A stretch of 64,000 nt of DNA from Eucalyptus grandis (taxonomy: Eukaryota > Streptophyta > Magnoliopsida > Myrtales > Myrtaceae): positions 9,858,001-9,922,000 of the forward strand of contig NC_052613.1 in the NCBI RefSeq assembly GCF_016545825.1, written 5' to 3'. The notes under the pieces are model-generated. The model saw only the letters and a list, made by a program, of their open reading frames with translations. It searched no databases and was not told the origin of the DNA. The first letter of the stretch is position 1. Each line of letters starts with the position of its first letter. Both the position numbers and the translations under genes were made by a program. This document shows, in pieces, positions 24,111 to 33,832 of the stretch.

Positions 24111-24292
24111 ACGTTTTTTTGCTTCCGTTACGAATGTTTTTGCCATGTATGCAAAGATGTCGAGCTAAGACTAGCAAATTTAAGTTACCATTAGGCCTCT
24201 TGGTTGTCCCAATGTTTAGAAAAATTAAATCAAAACAATTCATAATGGAAGCAAAATTAAATCAAAAAGATTCATAAAAAATACTTGTACAC
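24111..24292. other. Rest of the foldback loop
   Basis: AT-rich sequence between the miniature element and the inner edge of the right arm. It contains a short direct repeat of aaattaaatcaaaa-attcataa. No coding signal. Confidence 0.4.
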
Positions 24293-26323
24293 GTATTTGC
24301 TTAACATTGTTCATGCATTTTAATAAGAAACAATTATGCATTTTAATAAAAAAAAACACTTATAAATTAATAGGTGGCTAATCACATTATCCTTGTACCA
24401 TGCTCCAAAAGTTTGGTTATGATATTCTTCAGATTTTGACTACAAATGGTCTAATGTCCTGTTAATTCCGACGTTCTTCAGATCCTGATAACAAATGTCT
24501 AATCTACTCATATCATTAGTTTTAACGTTCTTCAAATCTAGTTTAGATACTAACTGCAAACACCTAGTGTCTTTGTAGCGGTGGTTCTAACGTTATTCAG
24601 ATCCTGACTACAAACATCTAGTCTCCTCATGGCACTAGTCTTAACGTACTCTAGTTCTGATGTTCTTCAATTCTTGTCCCACAAATGTCGAACCTTTAGT
24701 TCAGACACATCACCTCTAGCTCACCACAACAATTGTGCAAACAATTGCTCTCATGTATGACTATTTGATTGATTTTTACCATCACTTGATCATTTCTAGA
24801 TTCACTATGTCAATAACCAATCTTCGATCACATTAATTCGGCTTATTAACTTTAAAATCGTTCAAAAGCATTAATTTGGTCATAACGTCTAAACTTGCTT
24901 CAAACATTTTAGAACATTATAAAATCGTTCCAAAGCATTAATCTGGACATAAGTTTTTAAAACATTTTAGAGCGTTATATCCGATATTAATTTTGTAATC
25001 ATTATAGAGTATTATTTTGGGCATTAATTTATAACCGTTATAAACTTTATTTTGGGCATTAACTTTGTAACCAATACAAACATTTAATTTAACCATTAAA
25101 TCTAAAACCGTTTCAAAACATTAATTTGGTCATTTGAATCTAAAACCGTTTCAAATTATTAAATTGCCCATTGATTATGAAATCGTTACACATCATTAAT
25201 GTGACTATTAAATCTAAAACCGTTTCAAATATTTAATTTAGTTGTTAAGTTTGAAACTATTTTAGATATTTAATTTGGTTATTGATTCTAAACTCACTTT
25301 AGATCATTAATGTTGCCATTAAATCTGAACTCACTTCAAATCATTATTTCGGCCATTGAATCCGAACCCACTTTAGATCTTTGATTTGGCCATAAATTTT
25401 GAAACCATTTCAGATCTTTATATTTTCAACCCCACTCAATCCGATTGAGTCAAATGCAAACATATTTGCAATATTGTTTCTCCTATTCTAACGTTAAATT
25501 GATAATAGCATGTGACATTCTTAGGTTCATCACTAACTTATACTAACATATTAGCACAATCAATAGAACTGATTGTCCAAATCAATCTCTCGTTCCTATA
25601 AATCAATAAGTGACATTTAACAATATACTATGACTATCCAGACAATGTGAATATTTCAAGAATATAATGAACCCATAAGTTTTGATGACCATTTAATTCA
25701 ATCATTTGTTTTTCTATGTCTCGATTGGACAAAGGCTATAGAATTATTTGTCAAGCCACAAATTTAATCATATTCCCAAATAGGACATCAATATTTTATT
25801 TTGCACATATATATGTGCACTTGTGAACCATAACCATCCAACATACAAGTTAGTATCGTGCCTCAACTCTAAGGATTTTACATGAGCCCAAAACATGAAT
25901 GATTAGTTTTGACCTAGTTAAAAGCTTTCATGTTGCTAATCGTTATATGCATATGTCATGTTCAGTGAACTTTTCTAAGACAAGCACCTATGTTCAAGCT
26001 CAAATATCATAATATCCAATGACTTGTATCTCATCATCCATGAGGCATTCAATACTCAATATTGAAGCTTGAAAACACACTGGTCTTAACAAGATCATCA
26101 ATATCCTCTTAATGATTCATCGACCACTAACCGTTAGTTTCACGATAACCTTTTGCCCATATTCTTAACACCTTAAGAATAGATTCAATTGCAAATGATC
26201 TTATAGACCTATTCATATAATTAGGACAACGAACAAATATTTTTTTGCCATTAAATAAAATAATGCAATTTAAATCCCTAACATGTAATTATTGTATGGT
26301 TGTTTTTTAGGGCATAAAGCCAA
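24293..26323. repeat. Foldback right arm
   Basis: Inverse copy of the left arm, about 2.03 kb. It carries a stretch of about 200 bp (around 25800-26010) that has no clear counterpart in the left arm near the copia insertion point, and a small tandem duplication of attttaataa-aaacaatt near 24316-24360. The subrepeat arrays lie at about 24400-24660 and 24830-25440. Confidence 0.8.
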
Positions 26324-26728
26324 TAGTTTTAACTCAATTGATGTCGAGAAAGACTAAAGATAGGAGAGCATGCACAGACATCTTTTGGAAAAACACTACT
26401 GAACTACGACAGCCCGGACACTGAAGTGGTAAGATACCAACCATCCGATACTGTCTACGAAGCTAACAAGCCACTCGGACCGAACAAGGCCAATAAAGAT
26501 GCTAACTGCCACCAACAATTGATGCCTTTCGAGAAGGGGGACCTCTTTCGGCAAAAAATTATACCAACAATTCGAATTATTATGCTCCTTAAAAGGTAAA
26601 AGGAAAGCTAGCAAGACAGAAATAGGCAAGATGCGCACCTCTTTCGCAGCAGGGAACTTTTCCTTAATAGATGCCTAATCTGGCTATGATATTTTAATTC
26701 CCTAAACCTTCGTAAGGCCGCTCACTGC
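26324..26728. other. Spacer between foldback element and duplicated block
   Basis: An 80-codon open frame on the minus strand (26396-26638) shows no recognisable motif and is not called. Nothing else is seen. Confidence 0.35.
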
Positions 26729-29700
26729 TGCATTGAGGCACCCAGATCACATTTTGAAGAATAGAATGGATAGACAGAGTTTGGCATATAAGCACGTAGT
26801 CAAATCCGCACAGAAAGCAATTAAGATCTGTTCAGAGACACAACAGCTCTAGAGAAATTTTTCTAAGAGAGTTGATATCGAAGTTCATCTAGGTCCTTTA
26901 ATTTTGGGCTAAACATCCCAAGCAAACCAGTCCAGAACTATGCACACAAAAACAAACACCACCTGGGCTCACTTGATTTACTAGCCAATTGTTTAGCCAG
27001 ATAAATACAAGGCTAATCATTGCACCAATTATCCTGAGCAAATGAGCCAAGTGTTTCTATGTCATCAGAAGCCACTTTCTATAGCATGAGTTGATTCGAA
27101 CGCGACCAAAGTCCACAAAAGATGGGAAAGATACACTTCATGACTGATCCAAACACAGAAGTTATTTAAGTAATTGACTTTCTACCAATCTGAGATTCAA
27201 ATATAAGATAAAGGCATAGCATGAAACATCAGAGAATTCTTATTCAAATGAAAAAGTAGATCAAAGAAGGTCTACATTTTGATAATACATTAATTGATGG
27301 GAAACAAAAAGATTTACCAGACAATGTTATCCCAATGAAGGAAGCCACCATGGCTTCTGGCATTACTGAATCTATAATTGGCACCAGAAACTAGAAACAG
27401 AAACCAGAAGATGGTGTCAGAGCAACAAAACTTCACTAGTGGTATTCATCAAACAGTTCCAACTTAAAAGTAGGACTGTAGAAAACCAAAGTCAATAGCT
27501 CAGTCAATAGTACCTTTGTAACCACCAAAAACTGGATCTTCTGCTAGCAGTAAGGGAGTATCGAGATCAATGAACCTGCACAGATTTCGAATTAACTTTT
27601 CTGAGATGCAAAATATCTAATGCATTAAGGAGCTATGTATCGGATGAACAAGATTGACTTAGCAACAGTATCAGCAGAAATGGCAATACTAACTTGAAAC
27701 AACCAAAGCCAGTAGCAAGGTGGCCAGCGAAGCCCATGGCTAGCCTAGTCTCAACCATACCACCAATCATCAGGTCCAAACCATATTCTCTTGCAAACTC
27801 AATAATATCAAGGGCCCCAAACACTCCAAGTTTCGTGAGCTTTATGTTAATGACATTCGCTAAATTTCCTTTTACAATTGTCTTAATGTCATCTAAACTT
27901 TGGCAACTCTCATCAGCTGCAACAGATATCCCATATTTCCCCATAGCAATTTGACTGCCATGTCCAAGACCTTCCCAATCATCTCTATGAACTGGCTGCT
28001 CAAAGAGAATGGGAGTAACCCCCCATCTCTTTAAAGAATGAAGGAGAAAACAGTTGAGAAAACTAGACAGCAGTAAATGAACCAGACAGAAAAGTGTTTG
28101 AAATGCAAGGAAATTCAAGTTCTCACATCAAGTAGAAGGTTTCAAAAACCCCCTTTTTTTTGGTTAAGCAAAAAAGGAGAAAGAAAGAGAAGGTTCATAA
28201 TCTGCTGACACTTTGATGCAGGCATAACAGAGAGATTTTGCATGTCTATAACATTCTTTACCATGGAGTTTATCAAGGACTAGAATAGCTTCTGAAGACT
28301 TGTATCCTTCATTAGCATCCAGAAAACAAGTAGGGTGCACAGCCCATATTGCTTGAAGAACCTTGATATCTGCTTTCAGATCCTTGCTCACCTTGAGCTT
28401 CAAAGTTTGGAAACCCTGTTTCCGACATTTAAGAGCCAACTAAGCAGCTTCAGCTGGTGACACAATTGGAATCTGCACATGTGGATGACAAACTCGATTG
28501 AAATTCTCTCCCAAAGAAATAAAACAGAGAAACTGAAATCGAAGACATTATTTATATGTAATTCAAAGACAGGAGTAGGAGGCTTTGCCAAGATTATACA
28601 TTTTGAGGAACTATCTTTCCATTTGATAATCAAGATAGAAACTCAACTGTTATGTTGTTAATGTATTCAAAGCTCCACCAGATAATTTCCACAATGGTGT
28701 TCCGATGCTGTTGGCAACTGCATCAATCAATGCCATCTCAACTCCTGCCTGAACCTTCAATTGAAATATATGATGCCATGATAATAACAACAATAATAGT
28801 CACGAAAATTTTAGGGAATTCGGGACTGGGATACCCCAGTTAGTAGAAAAACAACGAATTACTTCTGACATTATAACAGGCCTGATTGATCATAATGGTA
28901 ATAACTATTTCATTCTACGTCATTTCGCTGAATTATCTCAACGCGAGATTCTTCCACAAGCAAGCTTAGCCTCAACTTCAGTGGCCCAAGTCACCACAGG
29001 TTTGAAACAAACTTATATTAACGTAAACAATGCCTATGATCCACTTTAAAGCTGAATAAAATGTAAAAAGCTCATTCGATAACCACACAAAACATTGCGA
29101 GATATTCAAAATATAGTCAAATTCAAAACAATCAACATTGGATTTTTTCTCTTTATTGAAAGAGTTACACATAAGTTAATCGGCCTATTTTCAGAATGAC
29201 CCCCATGAATCCATCGCATCCACAAAACCAAACAAATTTCAATTCACAAAGATGAAAATTCCCAGCACGGCGAATGCAAAATCACCCGGTAGCAAACAAC
29301 AGTAAGTGAAAGAAAATCACAGACTAAGATGCGAACTCGAAAGCACAGTCAAACACTGCAAAAAGAAAGAGGACAAGTTAAAAGGAGACAAATATCAAGA
29401 TGCAAAAACACATATTCCCTGAGATAGCGCATTCGATTTCTCAGACACTCCTTCTCACTCATTGATGATTATTTGACCCACGTATATGATATTTGCACAC
29501 ACCATTCATGTATACGTTCTCTAACACTGAACTAAAACAAATTGAGCCCAGAACATCTACCGAAAGAACTCACAGAAGCGAACTCGTGTCCAGGAAGAAT
29601 GGCCGCTATCTCTCCCAAAGCCCTCCCCAGCGCCATGGCGGGGTTCCTCCTCAGCACCTCGCAGGCCTCCCTCGCCTTCTCCTCCGCCGTCACGGACGGC

Positions 29701-30245
29701 AGCACCGGCTCGTCCCCCCACCCCGCGCAGCCGTTCCTCAGCTCCACCCGCACCGCCTCGTTGCCCATCCTCTCCAACCTCAACGTCGCGATCGTAAACG
29801 GCGCGGCCAGCGGCACGTCCAGCGCCCTGCTCTCCGCCCTCCGCACCTCCACCACGAACGTCTCCATCAGGCTGCCGAACCCCAGCACGACCGGGGCCGG
29901 CCGTGGCGGCGCTACGGGGCCGCAGTAGGCGCGCGCTCGGGACGGAAAGTTTCGGTCTTTCGGGCGCCCGTGGACCGAGCGCGGGAGGGAGAGGTTCGAG
30001 GCGAGCATGGCGGCGGTTTTGGGGGGTTAGGAGGAAAAGGGTATCCGGTATAGGGTGGTACTGAGGGGAGTGAAGAGCCGCCATTGTCAAGCTGTTCCTT
30101 TGGTTGCTTTTGTTCCTGGTTAAAGAGGTTCAGAGCAGATCGAGGATAGGGATAGGATAGGGAAACGTAAACAAGAGATGGTACTGAACTGTTTTGGTTT
30201 TTCCTGGTTTTCAGGGATGGTGATGACTGGATCTGACACGAATTC
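26729..30245. repeat. Segmental duplication, copy 2 (partner 7937-11985)
   Basis: Same orientation as copy 1 and similar along its whole length, with many substitutions and small indels. It contains the decayed epimerase gene. The 3'-flank array has one unit here against four in copy 1. Confidence 0.9.
27314..30008 (-). pseudogene. L-Ala-D/L-Glu epimerase-like pseudogene (second copy)
   Basis: All six exons of the copy at 8922-11767 can be aligned: 30008-29574, 28754-28648, about 28478-28262, about 28023-27693, then short fifth and sixth exons near 27520-27580 and 27314-27390. Disabling changes seen directly are as follows. A 4-base deletion near the end of exon 2 creates an in-frame TAA (around 28655-28665) and changes the donor from gtaagt to gttgag. 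A TAG lies early in exon 3 (28440-28442) where copy 1 has GAC. An extra base in a C run at 28019-28024 (six C against five) shifts exon 4. Exon 1 is still open, with an 18-base in-frame deletion, and exons 3, 5 and 6 still show LDANEGY, FGGYK and DNIVW. A transcript could at most give a truncated N-terminal product lacking every catalytic residue. Confidence 0.92.
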
Positions 30246-30412
30246 CGAAGATCTCTCTCTACGCTTCGTCTTCTTTCCTTTTGGGGCAACGATTTGTTTT
30301 TCCTGGTTTTCAGGGATGGTGATGACTGGATTTGACATGAATTCCGAAAATCTCTGTTCTCTCTCTCTCTCTCTACGCTTCGTCTTCTTTCCTTTTGGGT
30401 CAACTTTCGTTG
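30197..30412. repeat. 99-bp tandem duplication upstream of the pseudogene
   Basis: Two units start at 30197 and 30296 with gtttttcctggttttcaggg. Each contains gatgactgga, gaattccgaa and ctacgcttcgtcttctttcc. The second unit has a longer CT run. The corresponding region next to copy 1 is not duplicated. Confidence 0.9.
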
Positions 30413-30745
30413 GTTTGTTTTTAGCTGAGGTGAGCTTGAAAAAGGAAATCAAATTATGGGTCCACAAGATGATTTGTTTCCAAAAGTACTTTTGTTTCTT
30501 TTTTTGGTCAGATGTTTTAAAGTACTTGAAAAAAGACTCCTGGATGACATTTTAGTGCTAAAGCCCAATACACACTACAGGCCGGCTTTATCGTATAAGT
30601 ACATCCATCGTTCGGGATGGATAAGAATCGATATCGTAAAGTGTCTTTTCGATGCTTTTTTAGGGTTTACTGATTAATTAATTGAGGTCTTCATGGCCAT
30701 GGCCATGGCCCTCACTGATCAGTGGTGTGAAAGATGTATAAAACT
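30413..30745. other. Spacer, no gene recognised
   Basis: Short open frames exist but have no protein-like features. It includes a small ccatgg-type repeat near 30693-30710. Confidence 0.35.
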
Positions 30746-30800
30746 TGATCATTCGATTTTCTAACCCTTTTTATTGATCATTCGATTTTCTAACCCTTTT
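30746..30800. repeat. 27-bp tandem duplication
   Basis: ttgatcattcgattttctaa followed by ccctttt occurs twice in succession, directly before the inverted-repeat element at 30801. Confidence 0.85.
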
Positions 30801-31317
30801 TTAGGGTTAATATCTTGAAAAACCCCAAACCTGGCATACACTTCAGAAAAATTTATCCCAAATATTTTTGACCATAAAAAACTCCAAACCTGACATCCGT
30901 GACAAATTTACCCTGACTGATTATAAAAAAACCCTAAACTGATATATTTATGACAAATTTACCACAAAATAATTTATTCGACCACAAAAAGCCCTAAATT
31001 GATAAATTTGTGACAAATATACCCTCCGTTAAATTAGATTAATACCACAAAAAAATCACAAAAAATATAAACTATGACAAATGGAACGTAAAATCTCAAA
31101 TTGATATACTAGTAAACTGTCATATGTTATTTAATTTAATAATTTGACAGTAAAATTTAACGAATACTAACAAAGGGTAAATTTGTCACAAGTGTACCGG
31201 TTTGGGGTAAATTTGTTAAAGGTATACCAGTTTAGGGTTTTTGGTGGTCAAAAAAATAATTTGGGGTAAATTTGTCACAAGTGTATCAATTTAGGGTTTT
31301 TTTAGGGTATTAATCCT
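30801..31317. mobile_element. Miniature inverted-repeat element, about 0.52 kb
   Basis: The left end ttagggttaatatcttgaaa is the inverse of the right end ttttttagggtattaatcc. The arms carry several copies of gacaaatttaccc and ccctaaactgata on the left and their complements (gggtaaatttgtcacaa, tcagtttaggg) on the right. No coding capacity. Confidence 0.75.
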
Positions 31318-31715
31318 TTTTTTTTAAATGAAAACATTCAAAAGAAAAGAAAAGATTTAATCTTGTCGGGCCGACAAGGCTATATATTTTTTATGTGGGC
31401 TTGTGTTGGCATTGTAGGCCAGATGGATCTAAACTATTTGAAGAAGGAGAAAGGCAATGCTTTCACATTAATTAACACTGTGAAGTCTAAATCATCACGA
31501 CAATGACGATGATGATGACGAAAAGGAAGGGGATGATGGGGACGACGACTACGACCCCGCATCATCTCTCGAGTGGAGCATGAATCGAAATCCCACATGT
31601 AAAAAGCTTTCTATATCGGAAAGTGGATGAAGGCCCACGGCCACGATACAGTTCCATGAGAACCTGAATCTGACCCTTGTAACATCTGTGACCCTAATGG
31701 CCTGAATGGGAGATA
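31318..31715. other. Spacer, no gene recognised
   Basis: Contains a GA- and CG-rich stretch at 31500-31560 (gatgatgatgacg, ggggacgacgac) that would encode an acidic run in one frame. It has no start or splice context, so no gene is called. Confidence 0.35.
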
Positions 31716-31902
31716 TTTTGCGGCCCTTACCCTTAGCCCCTAAAATTCAATGGCCTGTGAGAATGCAAGGGGCGTTTATCTCTAGGGTCAAGAGACTGTA
31801 CGCATAGATTTTTGCGGCCCTTAGGCCCTAAAAATCATTGCCTCGTGAGAATGCAAGGGGCGTTTATCTCTAGGGTCAAGAGACTGTACACATAGATTAT
31901 AT
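31716..31902. repeat. 94-bp tandem duplication
   Basis: Units start at 31720 and 31814 with gcggccctta. They share gagaatgcaaggggcgttta and tctctagggtcaagagactg almost without change, so this is a recent duplication. Confidence 0.9.
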
Positions 31903-32049
31903 GTAAATATATAGAATTAGCTTTATCACACGCATGCGCCGATTGAAAGTGAATGGAAGCACCGACATAAACAACAAACAAAAATGGATGACGAGAGAAT
32001 TGCACTATGTACTTTCCTGCCCCCTCTTACATCGTACTATTATTAACAT

Positions 32050-32707
32050 CCTAAATATTTGTTGAAGGTGCATTTGGTAACTATTATGTTCTTGGAGGCA
32101 ATTTCCACTTGAAAATAGATTTTTTTTTCTAATTATTTTCTCTAGATGAATTTTGAGAATTCGAAAGCGCTTTGTTAACTACACAAAAATTTATTCTTAA
32201 AATAAAAATGTGTTTAATGCAACTTTCAAATTTTCTCTTGACTTAAAATTTCTTCTAATTTTTAATAATTTTATTATATTTTTCTCTTTGTTTCTTCTTT
32301 TTCTTTTCCTTTTTCCTTTCCTTTTTCTTCTTCTTTCCCTAACTACTCATCATCCTTGGCCATGGCTAATGACTAGCTAGACTAGAGTCGACCCCGGGTT
32401 GGACAACGTCGAGCCTCACCGGCGAGGACAAGCTTGGGCGACGGTTTGGCTAGTCATTGACCATTGCTATGGCATGCGACCGATTATAGGAAGAAAGAGA
32501 AGAGGAAGAAAAAAGAAAAGAAAAGGGAAAGAAAAAAAGAAGAAAAGAAAATGGTATGGGTTTGATTTTGAATTATTCTCGAGAATAAATAAACAACTTT
32601 TAACTTCATGATTATATTCAAAATTTATTTTTGAAAATAAAAAATTCTTTTTGTTCTAGAAAACAAAAGAATATAAATATTTACTATTTTACAAGTTACC
32701 AAACATC
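32050..32707. mobile_element. GC-cored miniature element, copy B
   Basis: Starts gcatttggtaactattatgt and ends attttacaagttaccaaac, so the termini are inverse TTTGGTAAC-type repeats. The GC-rich core at 32355-32475 contains cgagcctcaccggcgagg. A purine tract and ctcgagaataaat follow. Same layout as copies A, C and D. Confidence 0.75.
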
Positions 32708-33120
32708 AAAGTTTTCACTAGCATCAAAGTTACCATTATGACTCTATTTATTTTGTCCAAAATGAATAATCTGAAAAATATATTGTTTAAAAATAATTAC
32801 ATATAGTACTTGATTAATTATTTTAAGTGATATAATCGATCTTTTATGAAAACTGTTTTTCAATTGTTTATTTCTTATAAGTGGAACATCGTTTTTTTTT
32901 TTTTTTTTTTTGATGTAGAACAAAGAAGAATTTCACCACCGCTAATTAATGGATGTCTCGACTCCTATCACCTTCTACATAAGGAGAAGTCCAAATTCCT
33001 TTCCACCGCCATCAAAGTTGACGCTGGACATGTGGAATATTCATAGTGGAATACACTTAATAATTTCTTGTTCTTTTTTAATGTTTAAAGGTGAATAAAT
33101 AATTTATGTGTCCATTGCAT
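32708..33120. other. Spacer, AT-rich, no gene recognised
   Basis: Contains a T20 run near 32893-32911. A 66-codon open frame spans it but is not protein-like. Confidence 0.35.
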
Positions 33121-33832
33121 CTAGGGAAAATTATCCAAAAAAATTAAACCTATTATCTTTTACCAATTTAATTATAAACCTTTAAATTATACCAATTAAG
33201 TTATAAATTTTTTCGCGTTGTGTTAATCAAGTCCATTTGACTAATTTTAGTTGGAAATCATTAATGTGAACACTGGCCATCTTTCATAGCATGAGCAGCT
33301 GATGTGGTCAAATTTTTTAAATATTTTTTGAATTTTATATCAATTTTATTTATTCTTTTCTTTTTCCTTTGTTTTTCTTTCTCATTTTTTCCTTCTTCTT
33401 TTTTTTTTTTTTTTTGTTTCATTGGGGCATCAAATGTTAGCCACTAGCAAAGATCATTAGAATGTGGGGAATCATCGGAAAGGGTGACCACTTAAAACCC
33501 TCACTTGGGCGCCTAAGTGAGTAGTACCATCGAAAGCCAACACGACCAGAGGATAAAGGAAAAATAAAAAGAAAGATTAGAAAAAAAAAAAAAAAAATTC
33601 AATAAAGATATAAAATTAGAATATTTTTAAAAATTGTCTATGTTAGCACTAGTTGTGCTATGTAAAATGATCGATGCTCGTATCAACGATTTCCGACCAA
33701 AATTAGCCAGATTAACTCAATTGGCATAATGTAAAAAGGTTTAGAATTCAATTGGTGCAATTAAAATATTTATAATTGAATTGGTAAGAAGGCAATAAGT
33801 TTAGAACTTGTTTAGAACTTTTACAATTCTCT
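33121..33832. mobile_element. Miniature inverted-repeat element, about 0.7 kb
   Basis: The left end ctagggaaaattatcc is the inverse of the right end acaattctctag. Further in, aaacctattatcttttaccaa pairs with ttggtaagaaggcaataagt, and ccatttgactaattttag pairs with the segment around 33700-33715. The center is pyrimidine-rich, then purine-rich. A partial relative lies at 34210-34440. Confidence 0.75.

Larger units (their letters stand above)
17381..26323. mobile_element. Foldback-like element with arms of about 1.8-2.0 kb, disrupted by a copia insertion
   Basis: The left arm is 17381-17690 plus 22091-23564; the right arm is 24293-26323. Read in reverse complement, the right arm matches the left in the same order. 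Shared landmarks from outside in are: tatgccctaaa at the tip; aaggtgttaagaatatg; tgagtattg; the acatagaaaa region; an array of ggttt-containing subrepeats; caattgtgcaaacaattg; a second subrepeat array; ggataatgtgattagccacc; and gaacaatgttaagcaaata at the inner edge. The loop is about 730 bp. Without the copia insertion the element is about 4.5 kb. No transposase gene is visible, so it is non-autonomous if mobile. Foldback or long-TIR Mutator-like elements are the closest described types. The target-site duplication could not be identified by eye. Confidence 0.75.

Noticed and set aside
17381..26323. Foldback arms read as LTRs of a larger retrotransposon
   Set aside because: The arms are inverse to each other, not direct, and lack primer-binding and polypurine sites. 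Only the inner copia element has LTR features.
26396..26638. 80-codon minus-strand open frame
   Set aside because: Hydrophobic but without a family pattern. It sits in repeat-derived spacer between the foldback element and the duplicated block.
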